Assembly (NCBI GenBank): GCA_964057225.1
Contig: OZ059899.1
Location: 5,952,001 to 6,016,000, forward strand
Direction: 5' to 3'
Length of the DNA stretch: 64,000 nt
Source: Auanema rhodensis
Lineage: Eukaryota > Nematoda > Chromadorea > Rhabditida > Rhabditidae
Part shown: positions 14,441 through 25,165 of the stretch, piece after piece
How the letters are laid out: each line of letters begins with the position of its first letter
Position numbering within the stretch: the stretch's first letter is position 1
Notes under the pieces: model-generated
What the model was told of the DNA's origin: nothing
Databases searched by the model: none
The model's input: only the letters and a program-made list of their open reading frames with translations
Program-made: the position numbers and the translations under genes

Positions 14441-16097
14441 ATCTTTTTTTCATATTATTTCTGTGTACGCTCTTTGAATACGTTTCTGTAAAATGTTTTA
14501 AACTTTTATAACTTGTTGTTTTGCAATATTTGTAAGAAAATTGTTCTTCATTTCTTTATAGTCCCTAATCTCATGATTTTCCTCTGTCAAATTACGTGAT
14601 GAATTCCTCACTACGACTGTTTAGAAGTGCGTTAGCCACATCTGGCATTAATAAATCTGCTCACTGGACGATTTGTTTATCTTCTGTGCTCTTATGCTCT
14701 GGGTCTTCTTGAATTTCTGAAATCCTGAAGAATTGCCTGGACTACAAAATGAAAATTCATCATTCTATTATATGCAGTTGCTTAGCTTGTGCGTGTTAAG
14801 TTCCAGTTGTAACTCTTACCTTTGCTATTATTTTGCTTCGTATTTGTGAGGCATTTATACCCGTTTTCACTCCACCTTCCTCCCGCTGTGACGTCGAACA
14901 TGAAAAGTGCATAGGCGTGAATATGCGAAGAAAAACAAATCCACGCACATGGAAATTTGATACCTCTTCTGAATATCTTTTCTCCCATCCTTCCACTACT
15001 CTCGCACCAAATTCCGCTTAGAAAAATATCTCGTCTAGTATAATCAATGACATTTGACTTTCAACAATTTTAGATTCATCTTTTTGAGTCGTAATAAAGC
15101 CAAAAATTTTGATTTCAAGCATTAATCTGCTTCAAATTCTTATATGGAACATTTTCTTTGCAAGATTATCATAAAGGTGACAAACACAAAAAAGCTCCTT
15201 CGTCCTCTACCAAATCAGTCGGTATTGTTCGATTTTCTGTCGACATTCACCATTTTACGAGGCCCATTACATTACACCCACAACTCTTGGACACTGTGTA
15301 TATGTATGTCTAGAATGTGTATATGTCTCGTGCTGAAATCAAACATTCCTCAACGCTGCATCTCATCTTTTTGAGCTCAAGATGAAGGTTCTAAGAGAGA
15401 TCTAAGAAGCAGGAAGAACCTTTTAATGTCCTACTCGAACAACAGGTCTTTCTTATTCATTGGTTCATGACAGAAATTTTCAGGCTGTCTCTTGTGTCTC
15501 TTACATTTTCCCTAACGACAGGATATTTGATTTTGATTGATTTCATCACTTTTTTCCATAGCTCTGATTCGTTTGTTAACAAAATCTATATGAAAAACTT
15601 TGCTATATCTTTCTACATTTCCGCTAATCAATTTGTAAACTATATTTTACACATTAAGAACCTCCCTGCGAAGACCAAATAGCTTTTTAGAAATAGACAA
15701 CGAAAACAATTTGAGCTTTCAAAAAATGGAGTATGAATGAAATGTTTCACGTAAGCTTTATGTTATTTCTCATTTTCACCTCAACTCGAAAGAACATCTT
15801 TAAACTGTATATATAGTCTCTTATTTCTTTTAGTACATATTTCGTGAAACTGAAAATATACTAAATATTGGTTGAGTGCTTATTTCACTTTACTATTTTT
15901 CATTTATTTATTTAATTCCACATATTTAACTTATACTGAATACTGTTAACTTTTTAATTGATTATATCAAAATATTCAAAAAAATATTAATTGAAAACAT
16001 TGTTGGTCGTATCTGAGTTCTTTGTTTCCTTTGCACCATCCTTCACAGCTTCATCGAATGACCATCTGTGCGAACTGAAGCAGGAAGGAAAAGCGGA

Positions 16098-16286
16098 TCA
16101 GAAATATCTTCGTTTGATTCTCTCACTGCATACAACATGAGATGGCTTGTTTTGCGCCCTAACAACCTCAAGCACTAATTGTTGATGATATTTTGGTAGA
16201 CCCTTCTGAAAAACTAAGCTCATAGCCCTTCGATAACTTTCAAACATTTTTTTGGCAACATTACGAGATCTCATCTTTGCTACCAT
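16098..16286 (-). CDS. Candidate small intronless ORF, 62 residues
   Basis: An uninterrupted frame starting MVAKMRSRNVAKKMFESYRR and ending at a TGA at 16098. It is basic, mixed in composition and less repetitive than the surrounding noncoding DNA, and it contains helix-like LPKYHQQLVLEVV. No leader or domain is recognised, no splice sites are needed, and it stands alone in a 3.5 kb gap. It could equally be a chance ORF or a remnant. Confidence 0.2.
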   Translation of the reverse strand: MVAKMRSRNVAKKMFESYRRAMSLVFQKGLPKYHQQLVLEVVRAQNKPSHVVCSERIKRRYF

Positions 16287-17264
16287 CCGTCAATTGTTGC
16301 TTTATTGCCAATTCATTCACTGCCGTCCATATCTCTTGTCACAATTCTCTTCTCACCTTTTCTTTCCTCTCCGAGTTCACTAACATTGAAACTCTCAATT
16401 GCGAAACAGAGACCGGCAACCAACTATCACTTCAAAAATTAACTTTCTCTTCTAGATGAAAGATAAAGCTAAAATAAATCTATTTTTTTGTGATTTTCAG
16501 CTATCTTTTAAAATTAACAATATTTCTTCATAATTAGAAAATCTTTCAAACTAAAATCGTATTCATCAGAGATTACTAAGAATGAATTCCTCCACCAACA
16601 CACTTATCATCAGTTTTTCTTTATAGTTTCATATGTTCACTCAATTATCTTATATTATGAGTCAGACTTTATAATTAGTTTTGAATTATTTAGTTTAACT
16701 CATTTTACAGCTTTAAAGACAATTTTTACCTTAATTAAAATTATTTTTCAAAGTATAATTTATAAAAAGAGAAAAATCATCTTATAAGTAAAATATATTA
16801 TTAAAATATTTCTTATGAAATATTTAATTTTCACAGAAACATGTTTCATCATTTTATTTTAATATTTTCAACCTTTATTCATCTCATTTAGTATAAATCT
16901 CTACAAATTTTCTGACCAAATTTGAGTCGATTCACGATAAAATTTCAGGCTATGTAGTTAAACATAAATATATAATAGATGAAAAATTTAATTTTGTATT
17001 GATGGATTAACTATAAATTGAATTAAACCTGAAATTCCCTTAAAAAGTTGAAATTGAGATTGCTATTTCACATTCACTAAATTTTTAAAAGATCTAATGC
17101 TTCCGGATTATTTTTATCTGAACTACCAGCTATTTTTCCCTACACTAACTTTATATCCACTTGATAATTTTTAAAATAAACCTGAAGTTTTTCATGAGTT
17201 TCATGAAACTTTGTTAAAGATTTGAGCTTAACTATTACAATATAAGTTCAAGTACATGTATGTT

Positions 17265-17350
17265 CTCTTAGCCTGCCGGGTGGTCATCTCTCAGATATGT
17301 CGAGTCAGCCAAAATGGTCTCTTGGAGTGGCTAATTACACTGGCTAAGAG
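17265..17350. repeat. 86-nt element bounded by a 9-bp perfect inverted repeat
   Basis: CTCTTAGCC at 17265-17273 pairs exactly with GGCTAAGAG at 17342-17350. The interior is GC-richer than the flanks. The size is tRNA-like, but I see no T-loop consensus and no anticodon arm. It may be a small structured RNA or an inverted-repeat remnant. Confidence 0.45.
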
Positions 17351-17998
17351 GGAGCAATTTTCGGTAGGAAATGAGATTTTAGAATGGGCAATCACCTCTT
17401 TTGCTCATCGTGTTTGCGTTCAAGAACAATCTTAAATCTTAAAATCGTTTGAGACGTTTGACAAAAATTCTAATTCACTGTAATTTAACAGAACATTCTG
17501 TTTTTCGATGTCTTGTCATACTCATATTTAAAGACACTATTTTAACAATTGAAGCTAAAGACAAGTTTTTATGACCAAAAACATGACACATTGTGCTTCA
17601 TATGATGATTTCTTTTTCTTTTTCCAATTACTTTTCCTCCTGCACTTTGATAAATTGATGATCTCTTTTCATTCAATCCCTTCTATCAATCGTCACGAGA
17701 CATCCTCCAATAATGAAATCAATCAAGATCATGTCTAGAAATAAATGAATTAACAACGAAAAAATCACCAGAAGTTTACATTTCAACTGTTTTCTTGTAA
17801 ATACGCTTCATATACAAATTTATTTGAGTTATTTATTGAATTTTAAGCATTTGGAGTCTACAATCGCACTGCTTGAGCTGATCTTTTCACAAACATTTGT
17901 TAGATTCTTAGCTTTATTCTATTTCATTTTTCGATTTAAATTTCTATTCTTGAAACGTTTTTTTACAAAATTAAAGTCTTACAGATTAGCTATACCAG

Positions 17999-19919
17999 AT
18001 GGACGACTATAATACACTACTGGAATTGATCAACAGCTCATCTATCTACAATGAAATGAGGAAAGATAGCACACTCGTATGTTCTTCATTTCATCATGTC
18101 AAGTTGTTGCATTCTTCTTTTGAACTCAGAAAAAAAAACATTTTAAAGCAAATTTATTCATACTTTAAACGATAAAACAACTTTTGCTGATCTCATATGT
18201 CTACATCTTGATATGATTTCAGCTAACTGCTTTAGCGCAGGGAGTGAATGGCCTTAAGCCATACTGTCACATGCCCTTGGTTGCTCAGTTTGCCAATTTG
18301 ACTCTATTTATATTACCTAGGAACTCCTTGGATACAACAGAAGATAGGTAATTATTTTATTGATATCTACTGCTTATCTTCCTTGTTACAGTGGTGTTAT
18401 TCCTCCATTTAATGTTCGAGTATTACTATCGATTATTTTTATAATCGTTGGTATAATTGGTATAATTGGAAATTCTTTAACTGTTTTAGTTATATATAAA
18501 GTAATTAATATCTCGAAAAATAAATTTTTTTTCCTATTATTTTATAGACTTCATCACTTCATTCACATACAAATTACTTCTTAGCATCACTGGCAATTTC
18601 CGATCTATGTTTGATTATGGTTGGTGTACCGTATGATATGATGCACCTATGGAAGAAGCACCATCCTCCACACATAGCTGGATATTGTGCTTTTATGAGT
18701 TAGATTATTAGTTAATATGTTCTTCTTATAATAAAATATATTTAGGTACTTCCATATCTCTTTTCACATTTGCTTCAATCCTCACTATAGTTTCCCTAAC
18801 AGCAGAAAGATTTGTAGCTATTTGTTATCCGTTTGGACATCGAACTATTTTCCATAAAAGACGGTTATTTCATAGATATATAATATATTTAATATAAAAT
18901 ATATTGTAGGGTGATTAATCTGATATATAGTATATGGGTTATTGCTTTTTTCCCTTCTGTCTATATAGGATTGCAGGTACAGACCTAGTAAAAAAATAAG
19001 CAATAACAATATTTCAAAAAAAAAACTAAAAAACAGAAATTCTCTCATAGAATCTTATTTTATTTATTTTCTTAAAATTTCTTGTTGTTTTCTTATTATT
19101 TTTTTAAAGTTTAAACGAGTTGTTCCGGATTTTTGTGGATACAACAGAGAACTTGGAACATGGGAAGGTATTTGTGATTATGCGACAAGTGATGCGGTAC
19201 CGTTCACATACCCATTCGAAGTTTGTTTCTTTTTGCATTAATTACATTATTTTACAATATTTATATTTAGCTTATAATGGTTGTGACATTTGTGTTACCT
19301 CTTATATTCATCGTTTACTGCTATGTCCGCATTCTGGGTTCTATTTTCTAGTAAAATAAAAAGTTATTGTTCAAATTATAGGAACCTTAAACGAAATGGC
19401 TAATCAAACTACAGTTCATGTTCCAGTTGGAACAACAAATAGTGACAGCTCACAGATGATTACAGCTACTTCAGCAGCAGTTATTCCTCCTTCAATACTT
19501 TACGTTCACACAAAAAACTATGCTCCACCTAAAAGTCAACAAGCCCAACGAATGGTTATTAAAATGCTTGGTAAGAAGTGTAATATAAACTTCAAACTAA
19601 ATTGATTATTTAGTAACTGTAACGGCTGTATTTTTCATTTGTTACTTACCGTACCATATAGAAAGATTAATAGTTCAGTATACAAAAGCAGAATGTGATA
19701 AATCCATGTTCTGTCTTTTGTTATATCCAATTACTGGCAAGTCTAATCTCAATTTCATTATTACTTTCATTTTTAGGTCTCCTTCAGTATATATCTGCAA
19801 CGTTAAACCCAGTATTCTATAACCTTATGTCGACAAGGTTCCGAACAGCATTCAACAACTTGATACAATCAGTTTTACCAAAACGTGAAAATAAACAATA
19901 CAGTTTGGCAAGAATGTAA
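17999..19919 (+). CDS. Neuromedin-U-receptor-like GPCR (nmur family)
   Basis: Rhodopsin-class neuropeptide receptor of the plasma membrane. Eleven exons (17999-18076, 18223-18347, 18392-18500, 18548-18698, 18746-18863, 18910-18976, 19110-19220, 19271-19337, 19382-19570, 19614-19736, 19777-19919) give 426 residues. TM1 carries GNSLTVLVIY, TM2 LASLAISDLCLIMVG, and TM3 ends in AERFVAICYPF, the ERY-type motif as used in nmur/ghrelin-like receptors. TM6 has FFICYLPYHIERL and TM7 SATLNPVFYNLMSTRFR, very close to neuromedin-U receptors. A Cys before TM3 and one in extracellular loop 2 can form the conserved disulfide. The intron at 19737-19776 starts with GC (GCAAGT), not GT; only that donor keeps TM7 in frame. 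Which of the several nematode nmur paralogues it represents cannot be told here. Confidence 0.9.
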
Positions 19920-20321
19920 AGCTCCCAAGAATACTTCTCGGATACACCCATCACTTTCTTTTTCCTTTATGCTTACGTGTACATCAAAACCTCCTTACAT
20001 TCCTGATGAATCTACCCCACTTCCTAATAACTATAATTTAATTCTTTTTATACGTGTCAGTTGCACAGCAATAAAAAATTATTTTTATAAATTCGTGGCT
20101 TCAACAAGATAAACAGAAGTTACAAACAAATCTATACTTTATTTTCAAACCACTGAAGGTTGCCGAATTGAAACATAAACTAAAACACTTTAAGTTGCAT
20201 CAAAGCCGAGAACCTCATGGAATGAGTGTTTTCTACGTTCTAAATACTATTTATAGATAAACCCACAGACCAATAATCGGGGATCACCTTCAATGTACAT
20301 AAAGTGTTAATCTACGCATAT
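19920..20321. other. Convergent 3' flanks of the GPCR and ATP synthase b genes
   Basis: The two genes point at each other; the 402 bp should hold both 3' UTRs. AATAAA-like hexamers occur (aataaa at about 20070 on the plus strand). No coding signal. Confidence 0.4.
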
Positions 20322-21613
20322 TTAAAGTTGAACTTGGAGGCCCTTGAGCTGTTGAATGGCATTTTGGAGATATTGATCCTTGAATGCCTTATCGTTAACC
20401 TGCTTCTCAACCTGAAAAATTAACAAAATGCAGGATAAAAAAAAGTTTACATACTCCTTCATTAATGAACTTTAACATTTGATGACGCTCGAAACGCTTC
20501 TTGGCATCTTCAGTCTCTTTAAGGTAGTCTAGTCTTCGCTTAAGTTCGGTAGCAACAGATTGAACGTTTTGTCTGCAAAATAGAGGTTTACACAGAGATT
20601 AAAAACTCGAAGGGTACCTGTAGTTAGCCTCAAGCTGAAGTTGCATGTTCTCTTTAAGAACGGTTGGGAAAGCTTCCTTAACAGCATTAAGAGATTGAGT
20701 CTCAGCAGCCGAAGTCTAATATATAAAATATAATTTCAAAATTACAAGAAAATCATTACTTTTCTGAACTCAGTAGCATCCTTAAGATCTTCTTGAATGA
20801 GTCCCTTGAAGTAGTTCATTCTGTTTTGATATTCACCATAGAGCCAGTTATCAATCTTGTCTAAAATACATATATATGACATGAAACACTAAAATCAACT
20901 CACATCCAGAAGTTCTGGAGACCAAGAGGTAGAACAAAATCCAACCAACAGTCATGTGTCCTTGTTCTTCGAATACCCACAATTCCTTGTTGACGAGGAA
21001 AGCGAAAAGTCCTCCGAAGAAGAGGTATGGTCCTAGAAAAAAAAATTTATTTTTAATTCAAAAAAAAATATATACCAGAAACTCCAGTGACCTTTTGGAA
21101 GGGAGTAAACCAAGAGTCGGGCATCATAAACAAACGAGTCTTGGGTGGATACATTGGACGAGCTGGGTATGGATAGTTAACCTTTAAAACTTTTATAACA
21201 CCGTTAAAAAATTAAAAAAAACTAACCAAGTCACGGTCTGGATGCTCTTTGAAGTCCTTAGGAACTTCTGGGAGAGGTTGTGGGGCAAACCACTCTTTTC
21301 CACAATCATCGAACATGGACTTTGGTGGAGCAGCCTCGCCTTCAAGGGGGATTCCTATAAAGTATCACTCAATATTGTATTCTACAAGGAATAATACATA
21401 CCTTTCCATCTAAGAGCTACCTTCTGGAAGAAAGAAGGGTTATTCTCTTCTGTTCTTACTGTTGCGCTGGTGGCAGCAGCTAAATTCACAAAGTTAACAC
21501 ATGAAATACTACTCAAATAAGAAAAACTTACGAGCAGCATGGTGTGCGCTGCGAAGAGGGATAACAACAAAACGAGCTTTCTGGCCCAACGGCAGGATTC
21601 GGCTCATAGACAT
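20322..21613 (-). CDS. Mitochondrial ATP synthase subunit b (ATP5PB; ASB-1/ASB-2 type)
   Basis: Peripheral-stalk subunit of the F1Fo ATP synthase in the inner mitochondrial membrane. The start at 21613 (MSMSRILPLGQKARFVVI) gives an Arg-rich amphipathic leader; an in-frame ATG two codons later (21607) is an alternative. Nine exons (21532-21613, 21402-21479, 21227-21354, 21076-21181, 20904-21032, 20760-20860, 20618-20715, 20455-20572, 20322-20411) total 309 residues. A hydrophobic hairpin region (GPYLFFGGLFAFLVNKELW and the following HMTVGWILFYLLVS) is followed by a long charged helix (QLQLEANYRQNVQSVATELK), as in the family. The PRMYPPKTRLFMMP-like linker upstream of the membrane part is typical of nematode subunit b. 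I cannot separate the asb-1 and asb-2 paralogues by eye. Confidence 0.93.
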
Positions 21614-21939
21614 CCCGCTTCAACCCTACAAGTAAAGGTTCATAAACCATAAGAACAAAGATGGTGATAATTAAGTTAAACTAGAATGATATGATAAGTT
21701 TAGTTTACATACGAATTTAACCTTCTATTTAAAAATTTTTAAGTTTAAGTTTTGCATAAAACAAGTAATTTTAAAATTTTAAGAGTATAAATAAGAAAAA
21801 ATGATAACATATTTATAAAATGTACGAGAATTGGCCGCCCGTTGCTGGTACCTTTTCTCAACATGAAATAAAGGAATATCGTGTTAGGACCAATAGCGTA
21901 GTTTGAACATTTCTTTTGGTTACTTTTGTCGACATACAT
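21614..21939. other. Short intergenic gap, same-strand genes
   Basis: 326 bp between the stop of the small membrane-protein gene and the ATP synthase b start, both on the minus strand. AT-rich with no coding signal. The gap size is compatible with a promoter or with SL-type intercistronic spacing. Confidence 0.4.
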
Positions 21940-22560
21940 TTAAAGCTTATTTTCAGTTTGATAAGGCGAAAAATATGTTTCTTTATTATCGTTAAAGAAA
22001 GTCGGAAAAACATCTATAATCTTCATTGCTTTTAAAACTAATAAAACGAGGACTGCTGCTGCTCCGACGAAAAGTAGGAAAAAAAGGAATACAGAACACC
22101 CTATGCAGTTCTATAAATTATAATATTTTAAGCTTTCACCCAGTGAAATTGTTTAACATACCCCTGACTTTACTGGTTCCATACCATCAATTGTTTGATC
22201 ATATTGTGGCCCACTTACCCCAGCATTTATATCTACACTTGGTATAGATATAGCAGCCGGTAGTGGTGTAGGAGGCGTATGTGAAGGGATCGGTTTTTTT
22301 GGCGCTATACGTGCACGTTCTTTATGAAATTCCCGTGGCTTAGGTTCTTCGATATTCTTTCGTTTTTTTTTATTATTTGAGGATGGAGTACTTGCCGCAA
22401 AAACTCGGGGCTTTCGGTCCTTTGGCCCCTTATGATGCTCCTTATCATTGCTGAATTTCCGTATAGATATCGACTAGATCTTAAATTACCGTTTATGATT
22501 TTGACCATGTGATTCATCTTCCAATTCAAAGGGGAGGATAATGGGTTCATAATCACCCAT
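21940..22560 (-). CDS. Unrecognised 176-residue single-pass membrane protein
   Basis: Three exons (22490-22560, 22162-22450, 21940-22110) give an in-frame protein starting MGDYEPIILPFELEDESHG. Residues about 20-75 are highly charged with Lys-rich clusters (NKKKRKNIEEPKPRE). Residues 75-115 are Pro-rich (PSHTPPTPLPAAISIP), and one strong transmembrane helix follows (VFLFFLLFVGAAAVLVLLVL), with a C-terminal tail of about 30 residues ending TENKL. There is no signal peptide, so a type II or tail-proximal anchor is likely. It lies between dpff-1-like and ATP synthase b genes on the same strand. I do not recognise a family; it is probably nematode-specific. Confidence 0.72.
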
Positions 22561-22972
22561 TAGAATTAAGCCCCAACCGCGTTACCAGCTTACTACCACG
22601 GAAATGAAAACATTTTTCACGTAAAGTTCAGCGTGAAGAAAAATAAGTACTAAAATTTAATGCCAAATCTTGACCAGTACGTACAACGATCTGGGAAAGG
22701 CAATGATGTATTAAGAAGACCAAAAATAGGCTAAATATAAAACGGACTAATGTTAAATATAAAATAATATAATGCGAGCTGAGAAGACGGTCATCATGTA
22801 TGAGCTTATGGTAAGAATGGAGCAAATGAGTGGTCTTGATGCGACAATTATTAAAACGATTCCTGACTCAAGAGATAACATAAAAAGAGATCTATAAAGA
22901 AATAGAATACATAAGTGAGTTGTTAACCGTTTGAATAAATGATGATGTTAAGCATAAGGAACAATGACAATG
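22561..22972. other. Gap with a possible small plus-strand ORF
   Basis: 412 bp between two minus-strand genes. On the plus strand 22772-22897 encodes a 41-residue frame starting MRAEKTVIMYELMVRMEQMS, and 22662-22733 another starting MPNLDQYVQRSGKGNDVLRR. The two could be exons of one tiny protein, but no GT donor links them. Treat as unproven. Confidence 0.25.
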
Positions 22973-24928
22973 CTATTTGGGTGCAGGAGCACTTGCTTTA
23001 TCTCCAAATTCTTTCTGGCATAAAACACACGAATATTCATTATCGGGTGCTTTTTTCAAGGGAGGCTTCAAGCAGTATAGATGGAATCCTCTGTCGCAAT
23101 CATCACAGAAAAGAAGTTGATCCTAGAATAACAAAAAAAGTAAGTCAACAAAAAAAAATGAAATACATCATTTTCCGACGTGCCACAAATAGTGCAACTT
23201 TTACACTCAATACATTGCCAGCCATAACGGTCAATAACCACGGGTACATTTGCATTAAAATTAAGACATTGTGGATGGCCTTAAAAACGTATACTAAAAC
23301 TGTTATGCTTATTAACGATGGTACCTGAACGACCACAGTCATGACATGTGACTAACTCCTCAGCTTTTTTGGTTTTCTTGTTCAAAAAGCGATTTCCCAG
23401 ACACAGATCACAGTAGTCTGATACCTCTACACTAGGGGATAATACTAAATATATAACTTAAAATTATGTATTCATTGTAATCTTTACATTTATTTGTTAA
23501 ATTAGGGGATGGTTCATCATGAACGAAAGCATTGTGATACATTACACCCGCGAGGCTTTTGTACCTCGCCCCACACCCTGAAATATAAGTTAATTGGTGC
23601 AGGATAATAAATCTCAGTAATGGGAGCCAGAATGCTGTCAATCCCTAAGAACTCAGGAAAATAGCTAATTGGAAGAATAGATAATGAGAAAAAACCAAAA
23701 AGGCCGTCGAGTCCGCGATTCCGACTCTTTTATATCATAAGCTACTACTGTACTAGAAGAGCTAGATCTATAGAGCCTCCTGCGCCGCGACAGGTCGCGC
23801 GCGCAATCAGAACCTGGCAATTTCGGGTTTTCCTTCTCTCAAAAGAGAGCTTCTTTTAAAATTCTCAGAAATTCAAAAATTCTGTTTGCGCAACGCAGCG
23901 CGACGACCGCCTGGCACTGGCGACTCACTGGAGCACGCGTGTGGCTCGCGCGGACGACTCGCCGCACTCGCCTTCTTCTTCTTGCCGCTAAGTATTGGGC
24001 CGCCTTTGCGTTTCTTCTTGGAGCCCCAATCATCTTCATCGCTTCCGGAGCCTCCATTGCTCATATCATCGTCCAATTCATCTTGGAAATCCTCCTTGAA
24101 GGACTAAAATAAAAAGTTACATGTTCACATCGATCCATAAAAAGCTTACGAATGGTAATTGTTTAGGAGTTCCTTTTACATCAGGGGGAATCTCAATTGT
24201 AGTGTGATGATCTGAGAGATTGAGTTGAAATACAACAGAAAAATTGAATACAAACCTATACTAATGGCTTGTTGGGTAGTTTGATTAACAGCTTCATTTA
24301 AAGCTCTATTTTCGCGAAGGAACATGTTCATCTCCACAGCATCAGCAGGTGGATGATTCTTCTTCTTCCATCTTACCGTAGAATACTGAAGAACCTATAA
24401 TGTTTCCACACGAATAAGAATGATACAATTGTGGATATATACCACATTAGCATCATTGGACGGGTATCGCTGATCTCGGCTTTTATAATAGTTAGGTACT
24501 AATCGTTGTGCTCGCCCAGTTTGCTGATCAAAAAATGGAAACCGCAATCTGAAAGTAAAGATATAAGTAACACTGATCATAGACGAAATTCCGAAGAAAA
24601 CATACCTGCTTTTACGCTCTCCGGAAGTCCTACTATTCCATTTGGAACAACTCTTCATTAATTCCATATAATTTGCTTCTGTTATCATCTGCAATGATTT
24701 AAAAGTGAAAAAAAGGCACATGAAAAATATGGGCCAAAAAATCTAATGAGGAGCTAGTCAAGCAAGGAAAAGCCCTGATCGATATGCAAACGCGCGTAGC
24801 AGCCGGTGATATTGCTGTTTAGATCCAGACTTCCGACTAAGTACGCAAGCCCATAGAATGCGTAGACTCAAATAACAATAACAGGCTAAACTCACATTCT
24901 TGGTTTCATTTTTCGACTGGGACCTCAT
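22973..24928 (-). CDS. dpff-1: DPF/BAF45-family protein: Requiem-N, C2H2 finger, tandem PHD (DPFF-1-like)
   Basis: Subunit of a SWI/SNF (BAF-type) chromatin-remodelling complex whose double PHD finger reads acylated histone H3 tails. Ten exons (24896-24928, 24606-24688, 24443-24548, 24256-24394, 24150-24211, 23929-24103, 23488-23577, 23325-23444, 23167-23279, 22973-23122) encode 356 residues. The start [11 protein letters not shown] leads into a Requiem-N-like region ([26 protein letters not shown]). An acidic/Lys-rich linker follows, then one C2H2 finger ([18 protein letters not shown]) whose two cysteines are split by a 351-nt intron. The C-terminal tandem PHD carries [40 protein letters not shown] and FHLYCLKPP, nearly identical to vertebrate DPF2. 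The exon 23929-24103 and the following intron are unusually GC-rich. The symbol follows the C. elegans orthologue by domain architecture. Confidence 0.92.
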
Positions 24929-25165
24929 TTGTTTAGCCAGTTTGTCAGTTTTAGTCAGATGGTTAATGCACCTGGAGCGTATAAGGAAGCAGAACGAGGC
25001 TAATCCTACAAATGGAAAATTAAATTATAAAAAAATACGAAATTTAATATAAGATATTAATAAGGGAGAATCACCCATTATAATATAGCATTTTCTATTA
25101 AAATAAACATTTAAACAATTTAACAACATATCATTAACAAAAGTAACAGAATATCACAACTAAAT

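Larger units (their letters stand above)
14441..17998. other. Long gene-poor region upstream of the GPCR gene
   Basis: AT-rich, with many T-rich tracts on the plus strand. It contains the 3' flank of the preceding gene, a 62-codon minus-strand ORF at 16098-16286, a short ORF at about 14599-14712 starting MNSSLRLFRSALATSG (which looks like a mitochondrial leader but has no clear continuation), and a GC-richer patch at 17265-17440 with a 9-bp inverted repeat. Much of it is likely regulatory DNA of the receptor gene. Confidence 0.4.

Noticed and set aside
17265..17350. tRNA gene
   Set aside because: Terminal pairing and size fit, but there is no B-box/T-loop consensus and no recognisable anticodon arm.
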